The notes under the pieces: generated by a model
Databases searched by the model: none
What the model was told of the DNA's origin: nothing
What the model saw: only the letters and a program-made list of their open reading frames with translations
Position numbers and translations under genes: made by a program
Part shown: positions 8,999 to 19,450 of the stretch, piece by piece
Position numbering within the stretch: position 1 is the stretch's first letter
Layout: every line of letters starts with the position of its first letter
From: Clostridiales bacterium
GTDB lineage: Bacteria; Bacillota; Clostridia; Oscillospirales; Acutalibacteraceae
NCBI GenBank assembly: GCA_012840445.1
Contig: DULI01000007.1
Location: 62,001 to 126,000, forward strand
Length of the DNA: 64,000 nucleotides
Reading direction: 5' to 3'

Positions 8999-9262
8999 TC
9001 AATCGCCTCCTACCTGGTTCGCACTTTTTTCCAGAAACTCTTTAAGTGCTTGTCTTAAACCTTTATTAGTTGACAACTGTTCCTCATTTAAAATCCAATT
9101 TGTTGGTGCAAGATGCTTACTGTTCTTAAGTTTTGGACGTTCCAAAGGTCTTTTCTTTCCATCGCACAGATAACAGTTTTTTCCGTCAACTGAAACGACA
9201 ACAAGATAGGTATCCTTATCCCGTCCTGCTTTTGAACGCACTATGCATCCTCTCTCAAGCAC
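8999..9262 (-). CDS. KOW-domain RNA-binding protein (L14e/L27e-like)
   Basis: This small protein of 87 residues starts MLERGCIVRSKAGRDKDTYLV, a KOW-type beta barrel like those of eukaryotic and archaeal L14e, L6e and L27e. It ends with a short basic and hydrophobic helix. Clostridial genomes often carry this gene between map and infA, so a ribosome-associated role is inferred from context, but the function is not established as far as I know. It abuts infA and lies 16 nt after map. Confidence 0.8.
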   Translation of the reverse strand: MLERGCIVRSKAGRDKDTYLVVVSVDGKNCYLCDGKKRPLERPKLKNSKHLAPTNWILNEEQLSTNKGLRQALKEFLEKSANQVGGD

Positions 9263-9278
9263 ACTAACTTACCCCCTA

Positions 9279-10028
9279 CTATGCTACAGTCAGTATTTTA
9301 GGACCGTCTGGCGTAATAGCAATAGTATGCTCGAAGTGGGCAGAAAGTGAGCCATCAAGGGTGAGTACAGTCCAACCGTCAGGCAAAACTCTGACCTCAT
9401 GCCGTCCAATGTTAACCATTGGCTCAATTGCAAGTGTCATACCAGGAACCAAGCGAACACCCCTGCCGGATATGCCGTAGTTCGGGACCTCTGGTGATTC
9501 ATGCAGGCTCGCGCCTACGCCGTGGCCGACAAACTGACGGACCACCGAGTAACCGCGCGCCTCAACATACTTTTGGATTGCGGAAGATATATCGCCGATT
9601 CTGCCGCCTGGACGGGCATTTTTTATTCCTTCGTAAAGGCTTTCACGCGTTGTGTCTATCAGCCGCTGCGCCTCGGGAGAAATTCTTCCCGCTGGAAAGG
9701 TTGCAGCGTTATCGCCGTGGTATCCCTCATAAAAGGCGCCAAGATCGACGCTTACAATATCGCCTTCTCTTATGATTCGCTTGTTAGAGGGGATGCCGTG
9801 AATAACCTCGTTATTTATTGAAATACAGGCAGCGGCCGGAAATCCGTTATAGCCCTTGAAACTTGGGACTGCGCCTTTGCTGAGGATATAGGATTCGGCA
9901 ATTTGGTTAAGCTCGGAAGTGGAAACTCCCGGCTCAACCGCTTCACCGACCTTTTTTAAAGCCTCTGCCGCAATTCTGCAGGCATAACTCATTATGCGAA
10001 TCTCCCGGTCTGTTTTGAGGACAATCAT
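9279..10028 (-). CDS. map: Methionine aminopeptidase type I
   Basis: The 249-residue enzyme removes the initiator methionine from nascent proteins. It has the pita-bread fold hallmarks: the ligand His in GHGVGASLHESPEVPNYG, the metal-binding Asp in VSVDLGAFYEGYHGD, and the glutamates in LAIEPM and HFEHTIAI. It lacks the N-terminal zinc-finger extension of eukaryotic type I enzymes. It sits between adk and the KOW gene, the standard spc-operon order in Firmicutes, with only 2 nt between its ATG and the adk stop. Confidence 0.98.
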   Translation of the reverse strand: MIVLKTDREIRIMSYACRIAAEALKKVGEAVEPGVSTSELNQIAESYILSKGAVPSFKGYNGFPAAACISINNEVIHGIPSNKRIIREGDIVSVDLGAFYEGYHGDNAATFPAGRISPEAQRLIDTTRESLYEGIKNARPGGRIGDISSAIQKYVEARGYSVVRQFVGHGVGASLHESPEVPNYGISGRGVRLVPGMTLAIEPMVNIGRHEVRVLPDGWTVLTLDGSLSAHFEHTIAITPDGPKILTVA

Positions 10029-10030
10029 AT

Positions 10031-10663
10031 TCAGTTCTCCAAAGCCTGTAGGGTTAGCCGGGTTGTGTCAGCAACCTCTTCCTGTCCCTCGACAATGCGG
10101 AGTTTTCCGGTTTTCTGATAGTAGTCTTTCAAAGGTTTGGTTTCGACATGGTAAACCCTAAGCCGTTCAAGCACTGTTTCGGGATCATCATCTTTGCGCC
10201 GGATTAAATTGCCGTCGCAAAGGTCGCATTTTCCCTCAACCAAAGGCTTCTTATATTTTATATGATAACTTGCACCGCAGTTTTCGCAGACGCGTCGCCC
10301 GGACATGCGTTCAACTATTTTTTCATCCGGGACCTCGATTGAAATTACCTTATCAATCCTTACCCCCATTTTGTCAAGGGCTTCCGCCTGCGGGATGGTG
10401 CGAGGAAATCCGTCGAGGATAAAGCCATTCTTACAATCATCCTTAGACAGTCTTTCCTTAATTATGCCGATAACTACATCATCGGGAACCAGTTTTCCGG
10501 CATTGACGAACTCCTGAGCCTTTTTGCCCATATCCGTTCCGGTCTTTATCGCTTCGCGAATAATGTTGCCGGTAGAAATGGAAGGTATCGAAAGCTTGTT
10601 ACTGATAATCTCTGCCTGTGTTCCTTTACCGGCCCCCGGAGCACCCAATAATATAAGGTTCAT
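10031..10663 (-). CDS. adk: Adenylate kinase with zinc-type lid
   Basis: The 210-residue enzyme converts ATP and AMP to two ADP. It has the P-loop [10 protein letters not shown] at residues 7-16, the AMP-site DGFPRT segment, and a long LID domain. The LID carries a Cys4 zinc site (CENC near residue 127 and CDLC about 17 residues later), as in Gram-positive adenylate kinases. It is co-transcribed with secY and map, a conserved arrangement. Confidence 0.98.
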   Translation of the reverse strand: MNLILLGAPGAGKGTQAEIISNKLSIPSISTGNIIREAIKTGTDMGKKAQEFVNAGKLVPDDVVIGIIKERLSKDDCKNGFILDGFPRTIPQAEALDKMGVRIDKVISIEVPDEKIVERMSGRRVCENCGASYHIKYKKPLVEGKCDLCDGNLIRRKDDDPETVLERLRVYHVETKPLKDYYQKTGKLRIVEGQEEVADTTRLTLQALEN

Positions 10664-10679
10664 TTATTACCTCCAAACT

Positions 10680-11960
10680 TTAATCAAGGAATCCCTTGTA
10701 GTGGCGCATCATCATCTGGGATTCGATGCTCTGAACAGTTTCAAGCGCTACACCGACAACTATCAGGATAGAGGTACCGCCAAGCTGTATGGCAATACCG
10801 CTGACATTTCCTATGATTATGGGAAGTATCGCGATAACGCTTAAAAACAACGCGCCCAGCAAAGTTATTCTTGACAAAATTCTAGAAATAAAATCGGATG
10901 TGGGTTTTCCAGGACGAATTCCGGGAATTGCACCGCTGTTTTTTCGTAAATTGTTTGCAATTTCAACAGTGTTGTACTGAATTGTTACATAGAAGTAGGC
11001 AAATCCAATTATAAACAGCAAATAAAGTATAGAATACAGCAAGCCGGTCGGGCTAAAGAGAGAGAAGAATTTATACCAGAAGGTATTTGCCCTGGATGTG
11101 CCCATGAAAGTAACAATCATCGTGGGAATGGCAAGTATGGAACTCGCAAAGATTATCGGCATGACACCCGACATGTTTACCTTTATCGGCAGATGGGTAT
11201 TCTGACCACCATACATTTTACGGCCAACCACGCGCTTTGCATATTGGATTGGAATCCTGCGCTCAGCATTGGTCATCCATACGATAAATGCAATGGTAAG
11301 CAAAAATACAATAGTGATTACAACAACAGCAATCTGTCTACCATATGCCCAGTAAGCTGTTAAGCTCCTTACCGCCTGAGGTGCCCTTGCCAGAATACCT
11401 GAGAAAAGCAGGATTGATATTCCGTTTCCTATGCCCTTGGCATCAATCTGCTCGCCAAGCCACATGACAATTGCCGAACCTGCGGTAAGGCAGGCAACTA
11501 TAACAACAGCTGCAAACCAGTTGCGGTTGCTTAAGAATCTTTCGTTGCGCAGGTAGAAATAATAGGAAGCACCTTGGATTAACGCAAGTATAACGGTGGC
11601 ATATCGGGTGATTTGCGCAATCTTTTTCTGTCCTTCCTCCCCTTCTTTGGCCAAGCGTTCCAAAGCGGGGATCGCAACAGTTAAAAGATTTAAGATAATC
11701 GAGGCATTAATATACGGTGTAACTGACATTGCGAAAATAGCACCATAGTCCAGACCGCCACCTGTCAGCACCGCGAGGTAATTGAAGAAGCTGCTTGCCG
11801 CGGTAGTGGCATTGGCTATTGAACTTCTTAACGCTTCACCATCTATAAAAGGAACGGTAATAACTGAACCTACACGGAAAACGATAATTATAAAAAGCGT
11901 AAAAAGCATTTTCTTGCGCAGGTCTTCAGTTTTCCATGCGTTTCTGAAAGTGCTAAACAT
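10680..11960 (-). CDS. secY: Preprotein translocase subunit SecY
   Basis: The 426-residue membrane protein has ten predicted transmembrane helices, the plug-region start TVPFIDGEALRSS, and the conserved cytoplasmic ribosome-contact loops around RRIPIQYAKRVVGRKMYGG and NTVEIANNLRKNSG. It forms the protein-conducting channel with SecE and SecG and moves secreted proteins, such as the GH97 enzyme and sortase substrate in this window, across the membrane. It lies between rplO and adk as expected. Confidence 0.98.
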   Translation of the reverse strand: MFSTFRNAWKTEDLRKKMLFTLFIIIVFRVGSVITVPFIDGEALRSSIANATTAASSFFNYLAVLTGGGLDYGAIFAMSVTPYINASIILNLLTVAIPALERLAKEGEEGQKKIAQITRYATVILALIQGASYYFYLRNERFLSNRNWFAAVVIVACLTAGSAIVMWLGEQIDAKGIGNGISILLFSGILARAPQAVRSLTAYWAYGRQIAVVVITIVFLLTIAFIVWMTNAERRIPIQYAKRVVGRKMYGGQNTHLPIKVNMSGVMPIIFASSILAIPTMIVTFMGTSRANTFWYKFFSLFSPTGLLYSILYLLFIIGFAYFYVTIQYNTVEIANNLRKNSGAIPGIRPGKPTSDFISRILSRITLLGALFLSVIAILPIIIGNVSGIAIQLGGTSILIVVGVALETVQSIESQMMMRHYKGFLD

Positions 11961-11961
11961 G

Positions 11962-12411
11962 TCAGTTCACCTCTGCTTTCCCACCAGCTGCCTCAATCTT
12001 TTGCAGAGCAGATGCTGAAAACGCAGCAGCTTTGACGGTTAGTTTTTTGGTAAGCTCGCCGTCGCCAAGGATTTTTACACCATCGTAAACCTTTTTAACA
12101 AGGCCTGTCTGCTTGAGCAGTTCAGTATCTACAACTGTGTCATTATCGAAAATATCAAGATCAGCAACATTTACAACAGCATAACGCTTGGCGAAGATAT
12201 TGTTAAATCCTCTCTTGGGGATTCTTCTGTGTAAAGGCATCTGGCCGCCTTCAAAACCGATACGTACTCCGCCGCCGCTACGTGCTTTCTGACCTTTGTG
12301 TCCCCTTCCGGCGGTTTTTCCATGGCCTGATCCGTGCCCACGGCCGACACGTTTGGCTACCTTTTTGGAACCCGGGGCCGGTGACAGTTCATGCAGTTTC
12401 ATAGTTCGCAC
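11962..12411 (-). CDS. rplO: Ribosomal protein L15
   Basis: The protein has 149 residues with the N-terminal Gly/Arg-rich region [20 protein letters not shown] and the L15 core [16 protein letters not shown]15 organises 23S rRNA during late large-subunit assembly. It lies 1 nt before secY, so the two are tightly coupled, as in most spc operons. Confidence 0.98.
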   Translation of the reverse strand: MRTMKLHELSPAPGSKKVAKRVGRGHGSGHGKTAGRGHKGQKARSGGGVRIGFEGGQMPLHRRIPKRGFNNIFAKRYAVVNVADLDIFDNDTVVDTELLKQTGLVKKVYDGVKILGDGELTKKLTVKAAAFSASALQKIEAAGGKAEVN

Positions 12412-12419
12412 CTCCTTGC

Positions 12420-12623
12420 TTACGCTTCAGTTACCTCAACGAGGTGGATGATCTTATTTATTTTTCCTAAAGTTTGAGGATTGTTGGGCTGGATTCTTTC
12501 ATCTCCGATTTTGCGAAGGCCAAGTGAGTATGCAGTTGCTTTCTGGTCTTCTGTTGAACCAATCAGGCTGCGCACTAATTTTACCTTAAGGTTAGCCGCA
12601 GACTTACTAACTTTAAATGACAT
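12420..12623 (-). CDS. rpmD: Ribosomal protein L30
   Basis: The 67-residue product contains [20 protein letters not shown] and [15 protein letters not shown], the full L30 fold. It is slightly longer than the usual 58-62 residues because of short terminal extensions. It lies between rpsE and rplO in the conserved order and nothing else is unusual. Confidence 0.97.
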   Translation of the reverse strand: MSFKVSKSAANLKVKLVRSLIGSTEDQKATAYSLGLRKIGDERIQPNNPQTLGKINKIIHLVEVTEA

Positions 12624-12637
12624 AGTGCTGCCCCTCC

Positions 12638-13141
12638 TTAACCTAATATTTCCTTAACGGTTTTGCCACGGATAGCAGCTACCGCTTCAGCGCTGCGGAG
12701 TTTTGACAAGCCGTCAATTGTCGCACGCACTACGTTTATGGGATTGTTGGAACGCAAAGCTTTTGTACGGATATCCTTGATTCCGACAGACTCTAAAACT
12801 GCACGAACCGCGCCGCCGGCAATAACACCGGTACCGGGAGCTGCAGGTTTGAGCAGAACCCTGCCTGCACCAAAAGAACCAATGATATCGTGAGGAATTG
12901 TGGTTCCGCGAAGCGGTACCCGAATTAAATTCTTCTTGGCATCCTCGATACCTTTCCTGATAGCTTCCGGAACCTCACTTGCCTTGCCAAGTCCAAAACC
13001 CACTATGCCGTTGCCATCTCCAACAACAACCAAAGCCGAAAACTTGATTACGCGTCCGCCTTTGACTGTTTTGGAAACACGGTTTATACTGACGACACGC
13101 TCTTTTAAGTCTAATGTAGTTGGATCAATATTCGTAGCCAA
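12638..13141 (-). CDS. rpsE: Ribosomal protein S5
   Basis: This 167-residue protein has the N-terminal double-stranded RNA-binding-like fold ([20 protein letters not shown]) and the C-terminal domain with [20 protein letters not shown]5 sits on the solvent side of the small subunit near the mRNA entry and affects decoding accuracy. It lies between rplR and rpmD with standard spacing. Confidence 0.98.
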   Translation of the reverse strand: MATNIDPTTLDLKERVVSINRVSKTVKGGRVIKFSALVVVGDGNGIVGFGLGKASEVPEAIRKGIEDAKKNLIRVPLRGTTIPHDIIGSFGAGRVLLKPAAPGTGVIAGGAVRAVLESVGIKDIRTKALRSNNPINVVRATIDGLSKLRSAEAVAAIRGKTVKEILG

Positions 13142-13156
13142 ATGTATTCCTCCTTC

Positions 13157-13516
13157 TTAGAACTTGAGGCCGCCCTCGCGGGCTCCTTCGGCCAGCTCCT
13201 TGACACGGCCATGGTAGAGATAGCCGCCGCGGTCGAATACTACCTCAGTTATGCCCTTTTCGGCGGCGCGTTTTGCAATTAAAAGACCTACCCTGCGGGC
13301 TTCTTCTTTATTTCCTTTGGTTGGTCCGAAGTCTTTTTCTACGGATGAAGCTGATACCAAAGTAACGCCGTTTTCGTCATCTATAATCTGGGCATATATG
13401 TTCCTAAGGGAGCGGAATACATTAAGGCGCGGACGCTGCGCTGTTCCGCTTATTTTATTGCGGATTCTGCGATGGCGTTTTTTACGAGCCTTATTGCGAT
13501 CTGGTTTAATAACCAT
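13157..13516 (-). CDS. rplR: Ribosomal protein L18
   Basis: The 119-residue product has the basic N-terminus [20 protein letters not shown], the [17 protein letters not shown] core, and the terminal [21 protein letters not shown]18 binds 5S rRNA together with L5 and helps dock the central protuberance. The order rplF-rplR-rpsE is canonical. Confidence 0.98.
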   Translation of the reverse strand: MVIKPDRNKARKKRHRRIRNKISGTAQRPRLNVFRSLRNIYAQIIDDENGVTLVSASSVEKDFGPTKGNKEEARRVGLLIAKRAAEKGITEVVFDRGGYLYHGRVKELAEGAREGGLKF

Positions 13517-13537
13517 TTTTTGTACACTCCTTTATTA

Positions 13538-14083
13538 CTACTTAGAGCCCTTACCGGCTTTACCAGCCTTAAGGCGGATATATTCGCCGGCATATCTGAT
13601 ACCCTTGCCCTTGTACGGCTCGGGCGGACGCTTGCTGCGAATTTCTGCTGCAACATGTCCTACCAGTTGTTTATCTGCGCCGGAAACCACAATTTTGTTA
13701 GCAGCAGGCACGTCAATGGTAATTCCGGGAACTTCAGGCATAATCACTTGATGGGAATAGCCTAAATTCATTACTAAGTCTTTTCCTTGCTTAGCTACAC
13801 GATATCCAACGCCGACAACCTCGAGCTCTTTAGTGAATCCTTTGGTAACACCTTCAACCATATTTGATATCAGTGTACGCGTAAGCCCGTGAAGAGCTCT
13901 GTGCTCTTTATCATCGCTCGGGCGGGATACTGTAATTTCGTTATTCTCCAAAGTAATCTTCATATCTTTATGAAATTGGCTGGTAAGTGTACCTTTAGGT
14001 CCCTTAACGGTAACCTCGTTGCCGCTAATTTTGACGTCAACACCGGCAGGAACAGCAATAGGTTTTCTCCCAATTCGTGACAC
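13538..14083 (-). CDS. rplF: Ribosomal protein L6
   Basis: The protein has 181 residues with two related L6 domains and the C-terminal motif [17 protein letters not shown], which contacts the factor-binding centre and sarcin-ricin loop. [15 protein letters not shown] is a typical L6 start. It sits between rpsH and rplR. Confidence 0.98.
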   Translation of the reverse strand: MSRIGRKPIAVPAGVDVKISGNEVTVKGPKGTLTSQFHKDMKITLENNEITVSRPSDDKEHRALHGLTRTLISNMVEGVTKGFTKELEVVGVGYRVAKQGKDLVMNLGYSHQVIMPEVPGITIDVPAANKIVVSGADKQLVGHVAAEIRSKRPPEPYKGKGIRYAGEYIRLKAGKAGKGSK

Positions 14084-14097
14084 TTCACTGCACCTCC

Positions 14098-14496
14098 TTA
14101 CCAGACAAAAGCAAGAACTTCGCCGCCTACATTGGCTTTGCGAGCCTGCTTATCCGTCATTATTCCTTTAGAGGTAGAAAGGATGGCAATGCCGAGACCT
14201 TTCATTACCTTCGGCATATCCTCCACAGTTGTGTAAATGCGCAGGCCGGGCTTTGATACACGGCGAAGTCCGGTGATAACCTGCGACTTATTGGCACCAT
14301 ATTTTAAAGTAATACGGATTATTCCCTGTTTACCATCTTCAATAATTTTATAGTCGCTAATATATCCTTCGTCTTTTAAAATCTGCGCTATGGCTTTTTT
14401 GACATTAGACGCGGGAATATCAACCGACTCGTGACGCGCTGAATTAGCATTACGAATTCTTGTAAGCATATCAGCGATAGTATCGGTGACTTGCAT
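14098..14496 (-). CDS. rpsH: Ribosomal protein S8
   Basis: This 132-residue protein begins [19 protein letters not shown] and ends with the [20 protein letters not shown] segment, both diagnostic of S8. S8 binds the central domain of 16S rRNA and in E. coli represses the spc operon by binding its mRNA. Whether that feedback exists here cannot be judged by eye. It lies between rpsN and rplF. Confidence 0.98.
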   Translation of the reverse strand: MQVTDTIADMLTRIRNANSARHESVDIPASNVKKAIAQILKDEGYISDYKIIEDGKQGIIRITLKYGANKSQVITGLRRVSKPGLRIYTTVEDMPKVMKGLGIAILSTSKGIMTDKQARKANVGGEVLAFVW

Positions 14497-14521
14497 GCCG
14501 TAAACCTCCTTTGCTTATGCC

Positions 14522-14707
14522 TTACCAGCTGGCCTTCTTCACGCCAGGGATTTCGCCCCTGTGGGCAAGGACCCTGAAACAAATACGGCAAACGCCAAAT
14601 TTACGAAGATAGGCATGGGGTCGGCCACATATTTTGCATCTGTTGTATTTTCTTGTTGAAAACTTGGCAGGTCTGGCCTGCTTAACTTTCAATGATTTTT
14701 TGGCCAT
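14522..14707 (-). CDS. rpsN: Ribosomal protein S14, type Z (zinc-binding)
   Basis: The 61-residue short form carries [20 protein letters not shown], a CxxC...CxxC zinc ribbon, and ends in the invariant GVKKASW. This is the zinc-dependent S14 isoform common in Firmicutes. It lies between rplE and rpsH with only 2 nt to the rplE stop. Confidence 0.98.
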   Translation of the reverse strand: MAKKSLKVKQARPAKFSTRKYNRCKICGRPHAYLRKFGVCRICFRVLAHRGEIPGVKKASW

Positions 14708-14709
14708 AC

Positions 14710-15258
14710 TTACACTCCTTGCTCAGCAAACGGGGCACCCATGAGTGAAAGCAACTCTCGGGATTCCTCGTCGGTTTTAGCGGTTGTAACAAAAGTTATA
14801 TCCATACCGCGAACTTTATCGATCTTGTCGTAGTTGATTTCAGGGAAGATCAACTGTTCTCTGATTCCTAAGGAGTAGTTTCCGCGACCGTCAAAAGAGT
14901 TGGGGTTAATACCCTTAAAGTCCCTTACACGAGGAAGAGCTATATTAAAGAGCTTGGTTACAAACTCGTACATTTTTTCTCCTCTTAAGGTGACCTTGAC
15001 GCCGATCGGCATCCCTGCGCGGACCTTGAAATTCGCAACAGACTTTTTGGCCTTGCAAACCACCGGCCGCTGCCCTGTAATTTCAGTAAGATCAGAAACC
15101 ACGGCATCTATAACCTTGGAATTGTCGCGGGCATCACCGCATCCTACGTTGATGACAACCTTTTCGAGCTTCGGAACTTCCATGACGTTCTTATAGCCAA
15201 ATTTCTTCATCATCGCAGGAGCGATTATGTTTTTGTAATCGTCCTTTAGCTTTGCCAT
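14710..15258 (-). CDS. rplE: Ribosomal protein L5
   Basis: The protein of 182 residues starts [20 protein letters not shown] and contains the L5 motif [17 protein letters not shown]5 binds 5S rRNA and the P-site tRNA elbow. An in-frame start 15 codons upstream is possible, but a strong AAAGGAGG lies 7 nt before the ATG at 15258, so that start is preferred and gives the family's normal length. Confidence 0.97.
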   Translation of the reverse strand: MAKLKDDYKNIIAPAMMKKFGYKNVMEVPKLEKVVINVGCGDARDNSKVIDAVVSDLTEITGQRPVVCKAKKSVANFKVRAGMPIGVKVTLRGEKMYEFVTKLFNIALPRVRDFKGINPNSFDGRGNYSLGIREQLIFPEINYDKIDKVRGMDITFVTTAKTDEESRELLSLMGAPFAEQGV

Positions 15259-15275
15259 GTCATGTCCTCCTTTAC

Positions 15276-15599
15276 TCAAAAGGTTTCGCCACATTTTTTG
15301 CACATACGGTCTTTTTTGCCGTCGGCATAGACCTTATGGCCAATGCGGGTTGGTTTTTTGCATTTCGGGCAAACCAACATAACCTTACATGCATATATTG
15401 GACTTTCAGCTTTTATTATACCTGAAGGATCGCCAGGCCTGCGGGGTTTAACATGTTTTGAAACCATATTCAAACCCTCTACGATGACCTTGCCTTCCTT
15501 GGGGCTTACTTCTAAAACCTTGCCGGTTTTACCGCGGTCCTTCTTATCACCGGTAAGAAGGATGACGGTATCACCAACCTTAACGTGAACTTTCTTCAT
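15276..15599 (-). CDS. rplX: Ribosomal protein L24 with C-terminal zinc ribbon
   Basis: The 107-residue protein has an N-terminal KOW barrel ([21 protein letters not shown]) and a C-terminal [11 protein letters not shown]...CKKCGETF tetracysteine site, the zinc-binding variant of L24. L24 initiates large-subunit assembly and lies near the exit tunnel. It is placed between rplN and rplE. Confidence 0.97.
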   Translation of the reverse strand: MKKVHVKVGDTVILLTGDKKDRGKTGKVLEVSPKEGKVIVEGLNMVSKHVKPRRPGDPSGIIKAESPIYACKVMLVCPKCKKPTRIGHKVYADGKKDRMCKKCGETF

Positions 15600-15615
15600 T
15601 TAAGCAACCCTCCCA

Positions 15616-15984
15616 TCAGAGTACTTCCGGGGCCAGAGAAAGGATTTTAAGAAAATCTTTCTCACGGAGTTCCCTGGCAACAGGACCAAATATACGTGTT
15701 CCTCTGGGGTTTTTATCTTCTCTTATGATAACGGCGGCATTTTCATCAAACCTGATGTAGCTACCATCACTGCGGCGAAGGCCTTTGCAGGACCTGACGA
15801 TAACCGCCTTCACGACATCGCCTTTTTTAACAGTGCCGCCGGGAGTAGCTTTCTTAACAGAAGCCACAATAATATCGCCGATGTTGGCATATCTTCTGCC
15901 GGAACCGCCTAAAACGCGAATGCACATTATCTCTTTGGCACCGGTATTATCGGCAACCTTGAGGCGACTCTCTTGTTGAATCAC
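15616..15984 (-). CDS. rplN: Ribosomal protein L14
   Basis: The 122-residue product [20 protein letters not shown] is a complete L14 and ends [20 protein letters not shown]14 forms intersubunit bridges and is the docking site of the silencing factor RsfS. The rpsQ-rplN-rplX order is canonical. Confidence 0.98.
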   Translation of the reverse strand: MIQQESRLKVADNTGAKEIMCIRVLGGSGRRYANIGDIIVASVKKATPGGTVKKGDVVKAVIVRSCKGLRRSDGSYIRFDENAAVIIREDKNPRGTRIFGPVARELREKDFLKILSLAPEVL

Positions 15985-16007
15985 AGTGTGTTCCTCCTAA
16001 CTTAAGG

Positions 16008-16265
16008 CTATTTCGCCTTCTCTATGATTTCTACAACACGCCATCTTTTTTCTTTAGATAAGGGCCGTGTCTCCATGACAAGCACACGGTCGCCTACCTG
16101 ACAGGCATTATTTTCATCATGCGCTTTAAGCTTCACTGTTCTTTTTATGATCTTTTTGTACAGCGGGTGTTTTACGTTGTCCTCGATGGCTACGACAACG
16201 GTTTTATCCATTTTATCGCTAACAACCTTGCCGATTCGGGTTTTGCGTAGGTTTCTTTCGCTCAC
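16008..16265 (-). CDS. rpsQ: Ribosomal protein S17
   Basis: This 85-residue OB-fold protein contains [20 protein letters not shown] and ends [15 protein letters not shown], typical of S17, a primary 16S rRNA binder. It lies between rpmC and rplN. Confidence 0.98.
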   Translation of the reverse strand: MSERNLRKTRIGKVVSDKMDKTVVVAIEDNVKHPLYKKIIKRTVKLKAHDENNACQVGDRVLVMETRPLSKEKRWRVVEIIEKAK

Positions 16266-16284
16266 AGCCTATACCTCCCTTGCA

Positions 16285-16494
16285 TTACGATTCAGAGCTG
16301 TCGGACTTAAGCTCGTGTTCGCGGATAATGGTCTTTACGCGAGCAATATCCTTTTTGACAGCCTTGATTCGCATCGGGTTATCGAGCTGGTTTATGGCGT
16401 GTTGAAAACGCAGGTGAAACAGCTCCTGTTTTAATTCTTTTAGCAGCTCTTGAAGCTCGGGAACAGACTTCTCCCTGATTTCCTTAGCTTTCAT
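16285..16494 (-). CDS. rpmC: Ribosomal protein L29
   Basis: The 69-residue helical hairpin starts [20 protein letters not shown] and contains [20 protein letters not shown], the L29 signature. L29 lies near the peptide exit and helps bind trigger factor and SRP. Its ATG overlaps the rplP stop (TAATG), so translation is probably coupled. Confidence 0.97.
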   Translation of the reverse strand: MKAKEIREKSVPELQELLKELKQELFHLRFQHAINQLDNPMRIKAVKKDIARVKTIIREHELKSDSSES

Positions 16495-16919
16495 TATTGC
16501 TCACCACCCACTTCCTGCTTTACTACAAACTTACATTTAATGGGCAGTTTATTTGCGGCAAGTCTCATTGCCTCGCGAGCAACAGCTTCATCTACTCCGC
16601 CGATTTCAAACAAAATTCTGCCCGGTTTAACAACGGCAACCCAGTATTCCGGGGAACCTTTACCTGAACCCATTCGGGTTTCAGCAGGCTTCTCGGTAAT
16701 CGGCTTATCAGGGAAAATCTTAATCCATACCTGGCCGCCACGTTTGATATGACGTGTCATGGCAACACGGGCAGCTTCGATCTGGTTGGATGTTATCCAG
16801 GCAGGTTCTAAAGCCTGCAGTCCGAATTTGCCATACGTGACGGTATTTCCGCGGGTAGCCTTACCTTTAAGGCGTCCTCTTTGTACCTTGCGGTGTTTTA
16901 CGCGTTTAGGCATTAACAT
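16494..16919 (-). CDS. rplP: Ribosomal protein L16
   Basis: The 141-residue protein begins [19 protein letters not shown] and contains [20 protein letters not shown], the loop near the peptidyl transferase centre. L16 is required for late large-subunit maturation. It touches the rpsC gene at 16919 and overlaps rpmC. Confidence 0.98.
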   Translation of the reverse strand: MLMPKRVKHRKVQRGRLKGKATRGNTVTYGKFGLQALEPAWITSNQIEAARVAMTRHIKRGGQVWIKIFPDKPITEKPAETRMGSGKGSPEYWVAVVKPGRILFEIGGVDEAVAREAMRLAANKLPIKCKFVVKQEVGGEQ

Positions 16920-17575
16920 TACCGGGCGCCTCCTTCCTTACGCGTCTTGGTCAGAACTTCGCCTTTATATACCCATACCTTAACACCGATTCTTCCATAG
17001 GTGGTGTGGGCCTCGGCAAAGCCATAATCAATATCCGCTCTAATTGTTTGCAGCGGGATTGTTCCTTCGTGATAATGCTCTGATCTGGCAATCTCAGCTC
17101 CGCCCAGACGGCCGGAAACCTGAGTCTTAATTCCTTTTGCACCCAATTTCATTGCACGGCCGATAGCAGTTTTCATTGCGCGGCGGAAAGAAATACGCCT
17201 TTCAAGCTGGGCTGCTATATTTTCGGCTATAAGGGTGGCATTCAAATCGGGATTTTTAACTTCTACGACATTAATGTGTACCGGCTTGCCAAGCATCTTC
17301 TCGCACTGTGCGCGGAGCCTATCGATTTCAGAACCGTTACGCCCGATTACCATACCTGGTTTTGCGCAATGAATAAAGATTCTAACGCGCGAAGCGTCAC
17401 GTTCTATCTCGATTTTGGGAACGCCGGCTGAATAAAGCGCCTTTTTCAGATACTTGCGGAGGTTATAATCCTCAACCAATGTATCACCAAAGGCATTATC
17501 CTTGGTAAACCAGCGGGAATCCCAATTTCTGATGATTCCTACGCGGAAACCATTAGGATGTACTTTTTGGCCCAT
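16919..17575 (-). CDS. rpsC: Ribosomal protein S3
   Basis: The 218-residue protein has the N-terminal [20 protein letters not shown], a KH domain with [14 protein letters not shown], and the C-terminal S3 domain ([17 protein letters not shown]). S3 forms part of the mRNA entry channel with helicase activity. Its last base coincides with the rplP start, indicating coupling. Confidence 0.98.
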   Translation of the reverse strand: MGQKVHPNGFRVGIIRNWDSRWFTKDNAFGDTLVEDYNLRKYLKKALYSAGVPKIEIERDASRVRIFIHCAKPGMVIGRNGSEIDRLRAQCEKMLGKPVHINVVEVKNPDLNATLIAENIAAQLERRISFRRAMKTAIGRAMKLGAKGIKTQVSGRLGGAEIARSEHYHEGTIPLQTIRADIDYGFAEAHTTYGRIGVKVWVYKGEVLTKTRKEGGAR

Positions 17576-17590
17576 AACATATAACCTCCC

Positions 17591-17929
17591 TTAGTCTTCC
17601 TGTTCCCTGAGAACAAGTGTAATATGAGATGTTCGTTTCAAAATGCGGTGGGCGCGTCCGTGGTCTTTCGGCCTGATGCGCTTAAGCGTCGGACCGTCGC
17701 CTACATAGCATTCCGCTACATACAATTTTGAAACGTTCATGTTGTGGTTCATTTCGGCATTAGCCATAGCAGACTTCAACAGCTTAACCAAGTACTCACA
17801 AGCGGCCTTGGGTGTAAACTTTAGAATAGCCATGGCTTTATCTACAGGTTGATTGCGGATTAAATCCAGCACAACCTTAACCTTGCGTGGGGATATGCGG
17901 GCATATCTTAAAGTAGCCCTTGCTTCCAT
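17591..17929 (-). CDS. rplV: Ribosomal protein L22
   Basis: This protein of 112 residues contains [19 protein letters not shown] and the beta-hairpin region [20 protein letters not shown], which lines the exit tunnel and is a site of macrolide resistance changes. The sequence looks intact. It lies between rpsS and rpsC. Confidence 0.98.
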   Translation of the reverse strand: MEARATLRYARISPRKVKVVLDLIRNQPVDKAMAILKFTPKAACEYLVKLLKSAMANAEMNHNMNVSKLYVAECYVGDGPTLKRIRPKDHGRAHRILKRTSHITLVLREQED

Positions 17930-17951
17930 AGTCTAACTCTCCTTTCGACCG

Positions 17952-18227
17952 CTATTTTTGGGTGGTCTTTGCACCTGCGTGACCCCTGAAAGTTCTCGTC
18001 GGAGCAAACTCACCAAGTTTATGGCCGACCATGTCTTCAGTGACGTATACAGGTACGTGCTTACGGCCATCATGCACCGCAAAAGTATGTCCGACAAAAT
18101 CGGGGAATATTGTAGATGAGCGGCTCCAGGTCTTTATAACCCGTTTTTCGCCGGATTCATTCATTTGCTGGACCTTTTTAAGCAGTTTGGGATCCACATA
18201 AGGGCCCTTTTTGGTACTTCTTCCCAT
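17952..18227 (-). CDS. rpsS: Ribosomal protein S19
   Basis: The 91-residue product [19 protein letters not shown] contains [20 protein letters not shown] and [16 protein letters not shown], complete for S19, which sits in the small-subunit head with S13. The rplB-rpsS-rplV order is canonical. Confidence 0.98.
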   Translation of the reverse strand: MGRSTKKGPYVDPKLLKKVQQMNESGEKRVIKTWSRSSTIFPDFVGHTFAVHDGRKHVPVYVTEDMVGHKLGEFAPTRTFRGHAGAKTTQK

Positions 18228-18248
18228 TATAAATCTCCTTTCGTCCGA

Positions 18249-19082
18249 CTACTTAACACCGCGGCGTTTTACTATATATTTATCAGAGCGATGATGTTTC
18301 TTGCGTGTCTTGTAACCCAGTGTGGGTTTGCCCCAAGGTGTTACAGGGCTGGGACGGCCGATAGGTGATTTGCCCTCACCGCCGCCGTGCGGGTGGTCAA
18401 CTGGGTTCATGGCAGAACCACGGACCGTGGGTCTCCAACCCATATGGCGCTTGCGGCCAGCCTTACCTATGTTAACATTCTCATGTTCGGCATTGCTTAC
18501 CTGACCAACGGTGGCCATGCACTCGAGCGGAACATTGCGGAGCTCGCCTGAAGGCAGCCTCAGCAGCGCCATGCCTTGCTCTTTCGCCATCAACTGTGCC
18601 ATGTTTCCAGCAGCACGGGCAAGCTGTCCGCCCTTCCCGGGGTACAGTTCAATATTGTGAACGAAGGTACCGGTCGGAATGTTGGCAAGAGGCAGCGCGT
18701 TGCCGTCTTTAATATCGACATCGGTACCGCTGATTACTACATCGCCAACCTTAAGGCCCAGCGGGGCGAGGATGTAGCGTTTCTCGCCGTCAGCATACTC
18801 GACAAGGGCGATGTGAGCTGTGCGGTTGGGATCGTACTCAATCGTTTTAACCGTTGCCGGGATATTAAATTTGTCACGTTTGAAATCAATAATTCTGTAC
18901 TTTCTGCGGTTACCGCCACCGCGATGACGCACGGTAATCCGGCCGTAGCTGTTTCTTCCAGCCTTTTTGTTCAGCGGTACCAGCAGGCTCTTTTCTGGCT
19001 TGACCTTTGACAGATATGAATAATCTATAACTGTCATTCCGCGTCTTCCAGGTGTAGTTGGTTTATAATGCTTAATTGCCAT
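18249..19082 (-). CDS. rplB: Ribosomal protein L2
   Basis: The 277-residue protein has the Gly-rich and basic L2 structure with the conserved [20 protein letters not shown] segment near the peptidyl transferase centre. L2 is needed for subunit association. A 74-nt gap separates it from rplW, larger than most gaps in the operon but without an obvious hairpin or gene. Confidence 0.98.
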   Translation of the reverse strand: MAIKHYKPTTPGRRGMTVIDYSYLSKVKPEKSLLVPLNKKAGRNSYGRITVRHRGGGNRRKYRIIDFKRDKFNIPATVKTIEYDPNRTAHIALVEYADGEKRYILAPLGLKVGDVVISGTDVDIKDGNALPLANIPTGTFVHNIELYPGKGGQLARAAGNMAQLMAKEQGMALLRLPSGELRNVPLECMATVGQVSNAEHENVNIGKAGRKRHMGWRPTVRGSAMNPVDHPHGGGEGKSPIGRPSPVTPWGKPTLGYKTRKKHHRSDKYIVKRRGVK

Positions 19083-19156
19083 CTGGCTTTCACACTCCTA
19101 TTTTGGCTTAGCGGGAAAAATCCCATACATTGCCGGAACCGGAATTCCGATTCCAA

Positions 19157-19450
19157 TTACATTAAACCTTCAAAGAATTCAATGGGTTTGGACTTTTCGG
19201 ACAGGGTAACTACAGCCTTTTTCCAGCTGGGTGTATATCCCTCAAAACGGCCCATACGCCTTAACTGTCCACGTACATTGATTGTATTTACCTTTACAAC
19301 CTCTACTTTAAAGAGTTTCTCAACAGCCTCTTTAATTTCTATCTTGTTAGCGTCTTTGGCAACCTTGAAGGTGTATTTCTTGTCCTTTATTCCCTGCATG
19401 CTCTTTTCGGTAATTATGGGAGCCAAAATGATGTCTTCAGCAGCTCTCAT
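19157..19450 (-). CDS. rplW: Ribosomal protein L23
   Basis: The 97-residue protein contains [20 protein letters not shown] and [19 protein letters not shown], typical of L23, the exit-tunnel docking point for trigger factor and SRP. Its ATG overlaps the rplD stop codon (ATGA, 19447-19450), indicating translational coupling. Confidence 0.98.
   Translation of the reverse strand: MRAAEDIILAPIITEKSMQGIKDKKYTFKVAKDANKIEIKEAVEKLFKVEVVKVNTINVRGQLRRMGRFEGYTPSWKKAVVTLSEKSKPIEFFEGLM

Noticed and set aside
9419-9821. Plus-strand open frames of 106-118 codons antisense to map
   Set aside because: They mirror the codon pattern of map on the opposite strand, lack ribosome binding sites and resemble no protein family.
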